Positions 1 to 9,240 of a stretch of DNA of 59,028 bases are shown here, in pieces. The first letter of the stretch is position 1. Every line of letters begins with the position of its first letter. The stretch covers positions 1 through 59,028 of the forward strand of contig JAHFDP010000009.1 in the NCBI GenBank assembly GCA_023248955.1. The letters are read 5' to 3'. The position numbers and the translations under genes were made by a program. The DNA comes from Deltaproteobacteria bacterium (GTDB lineage Bacteria > Myxococcota > Myxococcia > Myxococcales > JAHFDP01). The notes under the pieces are model-generated. The model searched no databases. It worked only from the letters and a program-made list of their open reading frames with translations, and was not told where the DNA came from.

Positions 1-3000
1 CAGATCCAACGACACCACCGCCGCGTCGTGCTCCTCCACCGACTGCACCACCGCGACCGTCTCTTGCGCGGACTGCCGTGCGAACGCGTAGACGAGACCA
101 TCGGCCGCCGTTCCACCGGAGAGCCGCACGAACGTTCCGCTCAAAAGCGCGGGATGTGCGGCGCGCGCGGTGAAGAGCGCTTTGAAGAAATTTTCTAGCG
201 CGTTGTTTGGTCCTTCGAGATTCCACGGCATCGCGCCGCGGTGTTGCGCGAGTCCGAGCTCTTCGCCGTACATGAGTTGCGGCGCATTGGGCAGCGTCGC
301 TTGGAGCGTCAATGCCGCTTGCAGTCGCGGCGTGCCGCGCGCCGGATCGTACGTTCCATCGCCACCGCAAGCCACCGTGCCATAGCTGCGCAACGCGGTG
401 TAACTCGCGGGCACGTCGTGATTCTCGAGGAAGAAACACGACGTGGCATTCGGCGAATAGCGCGCGGCAATGTCGCTGAGCAATCCGTCGATCGTCGACA
501 CCGGCGCGCCGCAACTCGGGCCATTGGCGAAGAGCGATTGCGTGGCCCAGAAAAACGGAAACGTAAACGCCAGATCGAATTCGCCGTGCACGTAGTCGCG
601 CAGTCCGTAGCCCTGACCACCGTTGTCGAAATCGCGGAAGACCTCGGCGAGCAAGAGCAAGTCGGGTCGCAGCGCCTTCAACTCCTTGCGCAGCGCGGCC
701 CACACCACGTGATCGGGACCGGTGACGTGATCGAGCCGCAGCCCATCAACGCCGGCGGAGAAGTCCCCGCTGCCGTCGGGATCGACCCAGGCGCGCGCGA
801 CGTCGAAGAAGTAGCGGCGCGCGGCGGGATTGGCGAAGTTGATGTCGGGAATGTCGGCCCAGCCTGTGGCCGCGGTGAGACGCGACCCGCCAAGCTCGCG
901 GCCGTAACCATAGGAGCAGGAGAGCGACGCGGCGTTGTCGAACCAGATGTACCAGTCGCGCAGGCTCTCGGTGCCAGCGGGCGCTTGGTGTTGGAATGCC
1001 GCGAGCGAGCCCGTGAAGAGCGGGTGATGGCGAGAGGTGTGGTTGATAGCGAGATCGATCACCACGCGCAATCCCAGCTTGTGCGCGGCGCGCACGAAGG
1101 ACTTGAACGTCGCGCGCGTACCGTACTGCGACTCGACGCGGAAGTAGTCGTTGGTGTGGTAGCCGTGATCGTGATCGTTCGATGAGAAGACCGGCATCAG
1201 CCAGAGCGTGTTGACGCCGAGTGATTTCAAGTAGAGCAACTTCGCGGTCAGGCCCGCCAGATCGCCGATGCCATCACCGTCGCTGTCCGCGAATTGGCGC
1301 ACGAAAATTTCGTAGAGCACGGCGCTCTTCACCCAGGTTGGTGCCAGGTAGTAGTCGGTGACTTGCACTGCGCCGCGTGACACGCGGATTTGCGCGGCCG
1401 CGGGTTCGACGCGTACGCCCGTGGCTTGCGGCACCGCAAAGAAACGGTAGGCGCCATCCGGAAGTCCCGCGGCGATATCCCAGCTCGCGGCGTTCGCGGC
1501 CGGCGGCGGGACGGCGATGGCGTTGGCGGGATCGGCGTACCAGGTGATCGCCCCCGCGGGAGCGCTGGCGGCGAGTGAAACGGTGCCGGAGGTGTCTTGA
1601 TGAAATGTCAATTCGGCTTGCGCGAGATTTCCGGTGGCAGAAGGTGTCACCACGACGCCGGTGAGCGATTCCGCGCTGCTCGTTCCATTGCGAGAGACGG
1701 TCAAACCAAAGACGTATTCGCCCGTGGCGGCTGGCGTGAAAATCTTGCGCGCGGGAGTGGTGGGCACCGTGGGCGTCGCGCAGTCCACACCACCGGAGTA
1801 GGCGGCGGGTGTGGTGACCGGACCGTCGGCGAGGTGAGGCGCGGGATCTCCAGCGGGCGCGGAGACGAGGCGCCACGAAAAAGTAAGTCCACCGCGGGCG
1901 CCCGGATCGCGCGTGCCGGCACCGTCGAGAATCACCGCGCTGCCGAGGTGAACGATCTGAAACGGTCCAGCATCGGCGAGGGGTGGCGCGTCGCCGGCCA
2001 CGGAAAAATCTAGCGCGGCGTCTTCGGCCCAAGCGCCATTCGCATCGGCGACCGCGAGCTCCGCGTGATGTTGACCCGCGGGCAGGGTGACGTCGGCGAC
2101 GATCGTTTTGGCCGTCGAGTCATAGTGCGCAGCGTAAGCCGCGTCGTCGATGCAGAGCGTGAGTCCGTGCGGCGTTCCGTCGCCAAGTTGTCCGTCGGTC
2201 CAGGCGGCGCGCAGCGACACGGCGGCTGCGTTTTTGAGCTCGCCCTCGAGTGGCGCGGTGAAGGCCACGGCTGGTCGACACCCATCGTGTACCTGCAGGA
2301 GGGAGTTTCCGAAGATCGGTTCGAGCGGCGCCGCGGGATCGGCGATCCAACGGTCGGCTGCCCCCGCTGCGACGATCACGAATTTGTATTCGTGCGCACC
2401 TTCCGCGAGTAGAAGATCGGCAGCGAAGTGTCCCGCGCCATCGCCGTTCATTGCTTTGGGGTGATCGCCCCAGCCGGTGAAATCGCCGACCAGGAGCACC
2501 CCGCTAGCACCAGCAGCTCCAGCCGCGATGGCATCGAAAGAAAAGTGCGTCGGTGCTTGCGGGCAGGCTTTGTGTGCGGGTGGACGCGCGGCAAGTTTGC
2601 ACGGAGACGGGCGATCGCGCGGCGGATCGCCGATGAAGGTAAAGGCCTGCGCGAGCACCGCTGGAGCGCCTCCGGGATTGTTGACGCTAACGTCGACGAC
2701 GCCCGGCAGATGTGGGGGCACGATTACGTCGAGCCCGCCATTGGCGGATGCCACCTTGCTCGCGGGTACCGATCCCAAAAAAACAAGGGCGCCAACGCTG
2801 AAGGACGCACCCGTGATGTGGACGCTCGTTCCCCCAGCCGCGGGCGCCAATGCGGGCGCAACGCTTACCAGCGTCGGCGCCTTTCCGAGCGGCGCACCCC
2901 CGTCACTGGCCGAGGGTGGAGCCTCGGACGATGGGACGGGAGAGATGGCACAAGCGGCGAACACGAGTGCGATCGTGTAGGCAGGACGCAGGTTGGCGCG

Positions 3001-3006
3001 GATCAT
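1..3006 (-). CDS. GH13 alpha-amylase-family lipoprotein with IPT and starch-binding-like modules (C-terminus off window)
   Basis: A single open frame reads leftward from ATG at 3006 to the window edge (1002 codons), so the C-terminus is missing. The N-terminus looks like a lipoprotein signal (LVFAAC). An IPT/TIG-like module follows at about residues 42-125, a CBM48-like beta module (VLLVGDFTGWG) at about 150-220, and a PKD/Ig-like stretch near 320-400. The GH13 barrel starts near 590. Its conserved regions are visible: DLAINHTS (near 650), GLRLDHV with the nucleophile Asp (near 755), LLLAEVF with the acid/base Glu (near 785), and ENHDVP (near 862). It probably hydrolyses or transglycosylates alpha-1,4-glucans outside the cytoplasm. 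The exact specificity cannot be read. Nothing is coupled to it upstream. Confidence 0.9.
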   Translation of the reverse strand, partial: MIRANLRPAYTIALVFAACAISPVPSSEAPPSASDGGAPLGKAPTLVSVAPALAPAAGGTSVHITGASFSVGALVFLGSVPASKVASANGGLDVIVPPHLPGVVDVSVNNPGGAPAVLAQAFTFIGDPPRDRPSPCKLAARPPAHKACPQAPTHFSFDAIAAGAAGASGVLLVGDFTGWGDHPKAMNGDGAGHFAADLLLAEGAHEYKFVIVAAGAADRWIADPAAPLEPIFGNSLLQVHDGCRPAVAFTAPLEGELKNAAAVSLRAAWTDGQLGDGTPHGLTLCIDDAAYAAHYDSTAKTIVADVTLPAGQHHAELAVADANGAWAEDAALDFSVAGDAPPLADAGPFQIVHLGSAVILDGAGTRDPGARGGLTFSWRLVSAPAGDPAPHLADGPVTTPAAYSGGVDCATPTVPTTPARKIFTPAATGEYVFGLTVSRNGTSSAESLTGVVVTPSATGNLAQAELTFHQDTSGTVSLAASAPAGAITWYADPANAIAVPPPAANAASWDIAAGLPDGAYRFFAVPQATGVRVEPAAAQIRVSRGAVQVTDYYLAPTWVKSAVLYEIFVRQFADSDGDGIGDLAGLTAKLLYLKSLGVNTLWLMPVFSSNDHDHGYHTNDYFRVESQYGTRATFKSFVRAAHKLGLRVVIDLAINHTSRHHPLFTGSLAAFQHQAPAGTESLRDWYIWFDNAASLSCSYGYGRELGGSRLTAATGWADIPDINFANPAARRYFFDVARAWVDPDGSGDFSAGVDGLRLDHVTGPDHVVWAALRKELKALRPDLLLLAEVFRDFDNGGQGYGLRDYVHGEFDLAFTFPFFWATQSLFANGPSCGAPVSTIDGLLSDIAARYSPNATSCFFLENHDVPASYTALRSYGTVACGGDGTYDPARGTPRLQAALTLQATLPNAPQLMYGEELGLAQHRGAMPWNLEGPNNALENFFKALFTARAAHPALLSGTFVRLSGGTAADGLVYAFARQSAQETVAVVQSVEEHDAAVVSLDL

Positions 3007-3148
3007 CGGGCGCACTCTAGCAATTTTGGTGCGGTCGCGAATGAGAGGGCCTTCACGCGCTGTTGTATCCGCACCCTCGTGCCTAGTATTCCTTGGAGTG
3101 TCACAGAGAGCCGTGTGGTTCGTTAAGTGATCAGGGGGACGTTGCGCA

Positions 3149-4687
3149 TTGAATCCATCTGAAGCTGCGGTCGACCTTCCGCGTTCGTCGCACGACGACT
3201 TCGATGCTCCGGAAGAAGCGGCGCCAACCGGCGCGATGGTCCGTGTCGTTCAACACGATGCGTCGCGCATCGAATGGGTGACCGAAGTTGCGCTGCCTGC
3301 GCCCGGTGCGAGCGGCGAAATCGCCATCGACTTCGAGTTGGAAATTCCGGCGCACATTTACACGCCGCATGATCATTGGGAGCATCTGGAAGTTCGCTCG
3401 CGATTGGCTTCTCCGCAGCTGACCGCGCCCGGTCGCCCGACGACGATCGACGGACTACGCCAGGATGCGTTGCGCGTGGCCCATCAGCTCAAGATGGCGG
3501 GCGAGCGTTTTCGCCGACGCGCGTTGTTGGCTTCGTCGCTCCTGATGGTGGCGCCGGCGCACGACGTTTACGATCTGCTCGACGGGGAACTCGCACCGGC
3601 ACTGGAGGCGTTTTATGGACACCGCTTGGCCGCGCGTGCGTTGCCGAGCGAGACCACGGAGTTGGTTACCGAGCGCCGGCTGGTCGATGAATTTCTCTCG
3701 AACAAATTGTTGGATCTGCTTTCAGACGCCGAGCATGCGGTCGATGCGTTGCTCCTCGATGAGCGTTGTCCGCATCGCGATGCCTACGAGCTTGCCTCGC
3801 GGCGGCTTCGGCGAACCCTCTGTGATCGCTTGGAGCGCGAGCTCTCGCACCGCGTGATTCACGGCTATGCGACACCGATTGAGGACGAGCAGCCGTCGTT
3901 GGAGCACTACCTCGATCGCGCCAGCGTTTTGAAAAAGCATTTTCAAGAGGTGCTTTTTCTCGAGGTGGACAGCTATTGGGTCGACAGGCGGCTGCGCAAT
4001 TGGGTGGGCGCGCTGGTGGCGACGGTGGCCGCACTTTGGGCGTTCTTGTGGCAGATCTATTTGACGCGCGAGGGATCGAGCGCGGGGTTTGGCCTGCTCA
4101 CGATTGGAACGTTGGGTGCGCTGGTTTACGCCGCGAAGGATCGCATGAAGGCCGTGGGCAATGAGTGGCTCGCCGGTCGCTTGACGCGCGCATATGCGGA
4201 TCGCGTGACGCGTCTGCGCGTTCCGTCGCGGCTCTTGGGTGTGGCCCCGCGTCGGCGGACGATGAAGGATAGTACGGCCACGCGCGCGATCTCGACGGTG
4301 CGCGAGCGTTTCATGCGGTTACACGAGGTGCGCGCCGATCCGCTCAACCCCACCACGCAGCGCCCGGTGCGGACGGTGCTATTACGTTACCGATTCGTCG
4401 AAGATGTACTGGGAAGTTTGCCGCTGCAAACCGCCGGTTTCCGCAGCATCAAACACATCTTTCGGTACGACTTCACGCCGCTGCTCAGCCGGCTTGACGA
4501 TGCGGTCAAGCGCGTGCCGGTGCTCGACGAGAATGGCCGCTGCGTTCGTTTCGTGCAGGCGCCGCGTTGCTACCGGTTGCCGCTCGTCGTGCGGCACCGT
4601 TCGTCGGACGGCGTAGTAGACGAGCACCGGCTGGTAGTGGTGCTGCATAAGATGGGCGTGGAGCGCGTGGAAGACGCGGCGCTGTAA
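3149..4687 (+). CDS. Unknown protein with a central two-helix membrane hairpin
   Basis: The start is a TTG at 3149 with an AGGGGG ribosome site ten bases upstream. The 512-residue product has a soluble alpha-rich N-terminal half and two adjacent hydrophobic segments near residues 290-335 (LVATVAALWAFLWQIYL, then FGLLTIGTLGALVYAAKDRM). A basic, Arg-rich C-terminal half follows. I recognise no family. The topology suggests two cytoplasmic domains joined by a membrane hairpin, but that is inference. The 3' end overlaps the antisense tail of the GIY-YIG gene by about 180 bases. The divergent neighbour is the GH13 gene. Confidence 0.75.
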   Translation: MNPSEAAVDLPRSSHDDFDAPEEAAPTGAMVRVVQHDASRIEWVTEVALPAPGASGEIAIDFELEIPAHIYTPHDHWEHLEVRSRLASPQLTAPGRPTTIDGLRQDALRVAHQLKMAGERFRRRALLASSLLMVAPAHDVYDLLDGELAPALEAFYGHRLAARALPSETTELVTERRLVDEFLSNKLLDLLSDAEHAVDALLLDERCPHRDAYELASRRLRRTLCDRLERELSHRVIHGYATPIEDEQPSLEHYLDRASVLKKHFQEVLFLEVDSYWVDRRLRNWVGALVATVAALWAFLWQIYLTREGSSAGFGLLTIGTLGALVYAAKDRMKAVGNEWLAGRLTRAYADRVTRLRVPSRLLGVAPRRRTMKDSTATRAISTVRERFMRLHEVRADPLNPTTQRPVRTVLLRYRFVEDVLGSLPLQTAGFRSIKHIFRYDFTPLLSRLDDAVKRVPVLDENGRCVRFVQAPRCYRLPLVVRHRSSDGVVDEHRLVVVLHKMGVERVEDAAL

Positions 4688-4955
4688 GCGCACGTTTTTC
4701 GGATCGCGGAAGTTGTTTGATGGCGTATTCGCGCCGCAGTGCCGCGCCCAGGTCGAGCGGTCCCTCGGTGAGCAAGAGACGTAGCGGTCCGCGGCCGCGC
4801 GTGTAGCGGGCGCCCGATCCGTTGCGATGCTGCGCCAGGCGCAAAGCCACGTCCCGCGCGATGCCGGTGTAGAGCGTGCCGTCGCCGCAGCGCAAGATGT
4901 ACACGTAATACATTCGATCTGTTTTGTATTTTCGATGCTTGCGCCGTGCCTTCAC
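4506..4955 (-). CDS. GIY-YIG nuclease superfamily protein
   Basis: The GIY-YIG core is clear: MYYVYILRCGDGTLYTGIA, then RLAQHRNGSGARYTRGRGP and a REYAIKQLPRSEK segment, as in short YhbQ-type proteins. This family is a single-domain nuclease fold linked to DNA repair, though cellular roles are mostly unproven. The start was set at GTG 4955 because it overlaps the TGA of the upstream gene (GTGA), implying translational coupling. ATG at 4913 would begin exactly at the domain. Beyond about residue 90 the Ala/Pro/Arg-rich tail lies antisense to the 512-residue gene and has no domain, so the real functional part is the first 90 residues. Confidence 0.8.
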   Translation of the reverse strand: MKARRKHRKYKTDRMYYVYILRCGDGTLYTGIARDVALRLAQHRNGSGARYTRGRGPLRLLLTEGPLDLGAALRREYAIKQLPRSEKRALTAPRLPRAPRPSYAAPLPAGARLLRRPTNGAARRAATGSNAAPARNERSGHSRRAPARA

Positions 4956-5188
4956 CGCTTGAGCTCAATCGCGATTTCCACTTCGTCGTCGCTCGGAGCG
5001 CCTCGGTTTTGGACGTGCGCGGTGAACGTCCCGCTTTCGCGCAGCGTTTGAAAGATCGCTTTCATCACAGCGGGCTTGGTGCGCTCCCAGTGGCGCAGCC
5101 AGACATGGCCGTCGTCGTCGCTGTCTTCGTCGTCGGCGAATTCCGCGGCGAGATGCAACCGAATCACGAACTCCTTTTCTTCCCGCAC
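4952..5188 (-). CDS. Small acidic hypothetical protein between SUI1-like and GIY-YIG genes
   Basis: A 78-residue protein starts at GTG 5188 with an AAGGGG site in the tail of the upstream gene and ends inside the GTGA overlap with the GIY-YIG gene. It is acidic, with a DDEDSDDDGH patch near residue 20, WLRHWERTKPAV in the middle, and an alternating polar/hydrophobic end (DDEVEIAIELKR). The pattern looks like a small alpha/beta fold. No family recognised. Tight packing on both sides is the main evidence that it is a real gene. Confidence 0.65.
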   Translation of the reverse strand: MREEKEFVIRLHLAAEFADDEDSDDDGHVWLRHWERTKPAVMKAIFQTLRESGTFTAHVQNRGAPSDDEVEIAIELKR

Positions 5189-5191
5189 GCG

Positions 5192-5545
5192 TTACCCCTT
5201 CACCAGAAATCCCATCGACGTGAGCAGTGGGCGCAGCTTGTCGCGAAAATCGCCTTGCAACTCGACGCATCCGTCGCCCGCCGTGCCACCGGTGCCGCAC
5301 CGGCGCTTGAGCTGGCTGGCGAGATCGCGCAGATAGTCGGCGTGGCGTGGGAGTCCGTCGAGCACCGTCACCGTTTTTCCGCCGCGGCCTTTTTTCTCCA
5401 TGCGCAGAATCACGGTTTGCCGTTTTCCAAACGGCTTTGATTCGGGAGCAGGGCAGGTGCAGTTTCGCGTCAGCTCTTTGCAGCGCGCGCACTTCTGCAT
5501 CAGCGCGGGATCGGTCGAGTAAACGAGCTTCCCATCCGTGGACAT
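5192..5545 (-). CDS. yciH: SUI1/eIF1-like translation factor (YciH family)
   Basis: The C-terminal 80 residues match the eIF1/SUI1 fold: QTVILRMEKKGRGGKTVTVL, then a CGTGGTAGDGCVELQGDF segment and DKLRPLLTSMGF, as in bacterial YciH. A short Cys-containing N-terminus (KCARCKELTRNCTC) may bind zinc and precedes the domain, as in other bacterial members. SUI1-type proteins influence start-codon fidelity; the physiological role of YciH is not settled. ATG 5545 was chosen because it gives the usual length of about 117 residues; GTG further upstream is possible. It heads the cluster with the 78-residue protein and the GIY-YIG gene. Confidence 0.85.
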   Translation of the reverse strand: MSTDGKLVYSTDPALMQKCARCKELTRNCTCPAPESKPFGKRQTVILRMEKKGRGGKTVTVLDGLPRHADYLRDLASQLKRRCGTGGTAGDGCVELQGDFRDKLRPLLTSMGFLVKG

Positions 5546-5626
5546 CGGATGAGCATCCCCCAAAAAACAGAGCGCCGCCACTTCGCAAGCTGGCGGCCCT
5601 CTGTATTACGATGTAAATCCATTGTA

Positions 5627-5815
5627 TTACTTCGTCTCTTTTGCCGCGCCGGACTGTTCGATCGCTTGGCCGTTCTTTTCCGACTTCTCGCCGCGCTTCT
5701 CTTTGCGTTCGCCACGCCGCTCTTTGCGCTCGCCACGCTTTTCTTGAGCTTCGCCAGCGCGTGCGGTGGAAGGAATCGCGCTGAGGAGAAGGCCGGCCGC
5801 GACGGTGCCGATCAT
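5627..5815 (-). CDS. Small secreted protein with charged KRGE-type repeats
   Basis: A short hydrophobic signal (AAGLLLSAIPSTARA) is followed by about 40 residues almost entirely Lys, Arg, Glu and Gly, in imperfect KRGERKE repeats. The mature product would be a disordered, highly charged exported peptide. No family recognised. The Shine-Dalgarno (AAGGAG) lies 18 bases before ATG 5815 but only six bases before an in-frame ATA at 5827, which would add I/M-N-R-F, so the true start may be non-canonical. A GGCGGG/CCCGCC hairpin (5846-5860) sits just upstream of the ribosome site. Confidence 0.6.
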   Translation of the reverse strand: MIGTVAAGLLLSAIPSTARAGEAQEKRGERKERRGERKEKRGEKSEKNGQAIEQSGAAKETK

Positions 5816-5908
5816 GAACCGATTTATTTTTGTCTCCTTAGTTAAGGCGGGAATCCCGCCATCCGTTCTGGATTAAAAGACGCTAGGCGCAGCGGATTTA
5901 TTCAGGCG

Positions 5909-6085
5909 CTAGGTCCAGCGAAAGATCCTCATGGCCAGCGCGAAACATCCTGCGCCCCACACCGCTAGAACCGCACCCTGCGGTGCGAGCGTGAAGATCG
6001 AAGCACCGTCGATCATCACCGAGCGCAGACCATCGTTGAGCGCGGTGAGCGGTAAGAGCTTGAGCACCGGTGTCTTACATGCGTG
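5909..6085 (-). pseudogene. C-terminal remnant of an ABC-2 type transporter permease
   Basis: The minus strand holds 58 open codons bounded by stop codons. The peptide LKLLPLTALNDGLRSVMIDG followed by a hydrophobic helix and AMRIFRW is the typical C-terminal end of ABC-2 family permeases (last helix, aromatic-basic tail). The rest of the permease and any ATPase are absent, and the fragment runs into the start of the NADH dehydrogenase gene. It is most simply read as debris left by a deletion or insertion junction near 6085. Confidence 0.6.
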
Positions 6086-6099
6086 TTACATTGTGATCG

Positions 6100-7355
6100 G
6101 TGGGGACTTCGGGAAAAACGCCGCACGTGGTGATTCTCGGAGGAGGATTCGGCGGTCTAGCGGCCGCTCGCGCGCTTAGTCGCGCACCGGTCCGCCTCAC
6201 GCTGATCGATCGCAAGAACCATCACCTCTTTCAGCCGCTCCTCTACCAGGTGGCGGCGGCCGCGCTCAATCCCAGCGACATCGCCACGCCGATTCGGCGC
6301 ATCTTGCGGCGGCAGAAAAATGTCACCGTCATTCTCGACAAGGCCATTGCGATCGATGTCGCGCAGAAGCGCGTGTGCTTGGCTGACGGCACCATCGACT
6401 ACGATTTTCTGATCGTCGCTACCGGCGCCACGCACGCCTACTTCGGACATCCCGAATGGGCGCGCGCTGCGCCGGGCCTCAAGACCATCGAGGACGCGTT
6501 GGAGATTCGACGTCGGCTGCTGTCGGCCTACGAAGCGGCCGAGCGCGAAACGGATCTCGAGCGGCAGCGTGCTTGGATGACCTTTGCCATCGTGGGCGCG
6601 GGGCCGACGGGCGTTGAATTGGCCGGCGCGCTGGCGGAGATTTCGCGGCAAGTGTTGGCGCGCGACTTTCGGCGCATCGACCCGCGGGCCGCGCGCATTG
6701 TGCTGGTGGAAGCGGGCCCGCGTGTGCTGCCGACATTCGCGCCGGATCTTTCGCAACGCGCCGCGGATCAACTTCGTCGGCTCGGCGTGGAAGTGCGCAT
6801 GGGCACCGCGGTGACCACCATCGATGAGCACGGGCTCGCGCTTGGCGATGAGCGCATCGAAGCGAAAACGGTGCTCTGGGCCGCGGGTGTGGCGGCTTCG
6901 CCAATCGCGCAATCGCTCGGTGTGCCGCTCGATCGTGCGGGACGTGTTCGCGTGGAGCCAACGCTCGCGGTTCCGGGAGCGCCGGATGTGTATGTCATCG
7001 GAGACTTGGCCGCGGTGTCGCAAGCCGCGGGGCAAGTTCCAGGCGTGGCGCAGGGCGCTATTCAAGGTGGTCGGCACGCGGCAAAAAATATTCTCAATAC
7101 CTTGGTAGGTAGACCGCGGGTCGCCTTTTGCTACCGCGATCTGGGGTCGCTCGCCACGATTGGCCGAGCGGCGGCGGTGGCCCAATTTTCTCGTGTTCAC
7201 CTGTCCGGGTTCATCGCCTGGTTGGCGTGGCTCTTCATTCACCTCATGCTCCTAATCGGTTTTCGCAACCGCTTCCTGGTGCTCACCGAATGGGCCTGGA
7301 CCTACTTCACGCGCGATCACGGTGCGCGGCTCATCACCGGCAGCGAGCGAGAATC

Positions 7356-7359
<4 letters not shown>
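6100..7359 (+). CDS. ndh: Type II NADH dehydrogenase (NDH-2)-like FAD oxidoreductase
   Basis: A 419-residue two-dinucleotide-binding-domain flavoprotein. The N-terminal FAD motif is VVILGGGFGGLAAARAL, followed by DRKNHHLFQPLLYQVA, which is characteristic of NDH-2. The NAD(P)H-binding motif FAIVGAGPTGVELAGAL is near 165. The C-terminal FAD contact VYVIGDLA is near 305, followed by GAIQGGRHAA. A C-terminal hydrophobic helix (FIAWLAWLFIHLMLLIGF) matches the membrane-anchoring tail of the family. It would oxidise NADH and reduce quinone without pumping protons. GTG 6100 is the first start after an in-frame stop. The DUF309 gene overlaps its stop by four bases. Confidence 0.9.
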
Positions 7360-9214
<1,855 letters not shown>

Positions 9215-9240
9215 TCACCTAGGTTACACTCTTAAAACGC

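Noticed and set aside
241-1185. Long plus-strand frame antisense to the GH13 gene
   Set aside because: The product is Arg/Val-rich without any domain, while the opposite strand carries all GH13 motifs. It is a shadow frame of GC-rich codons.
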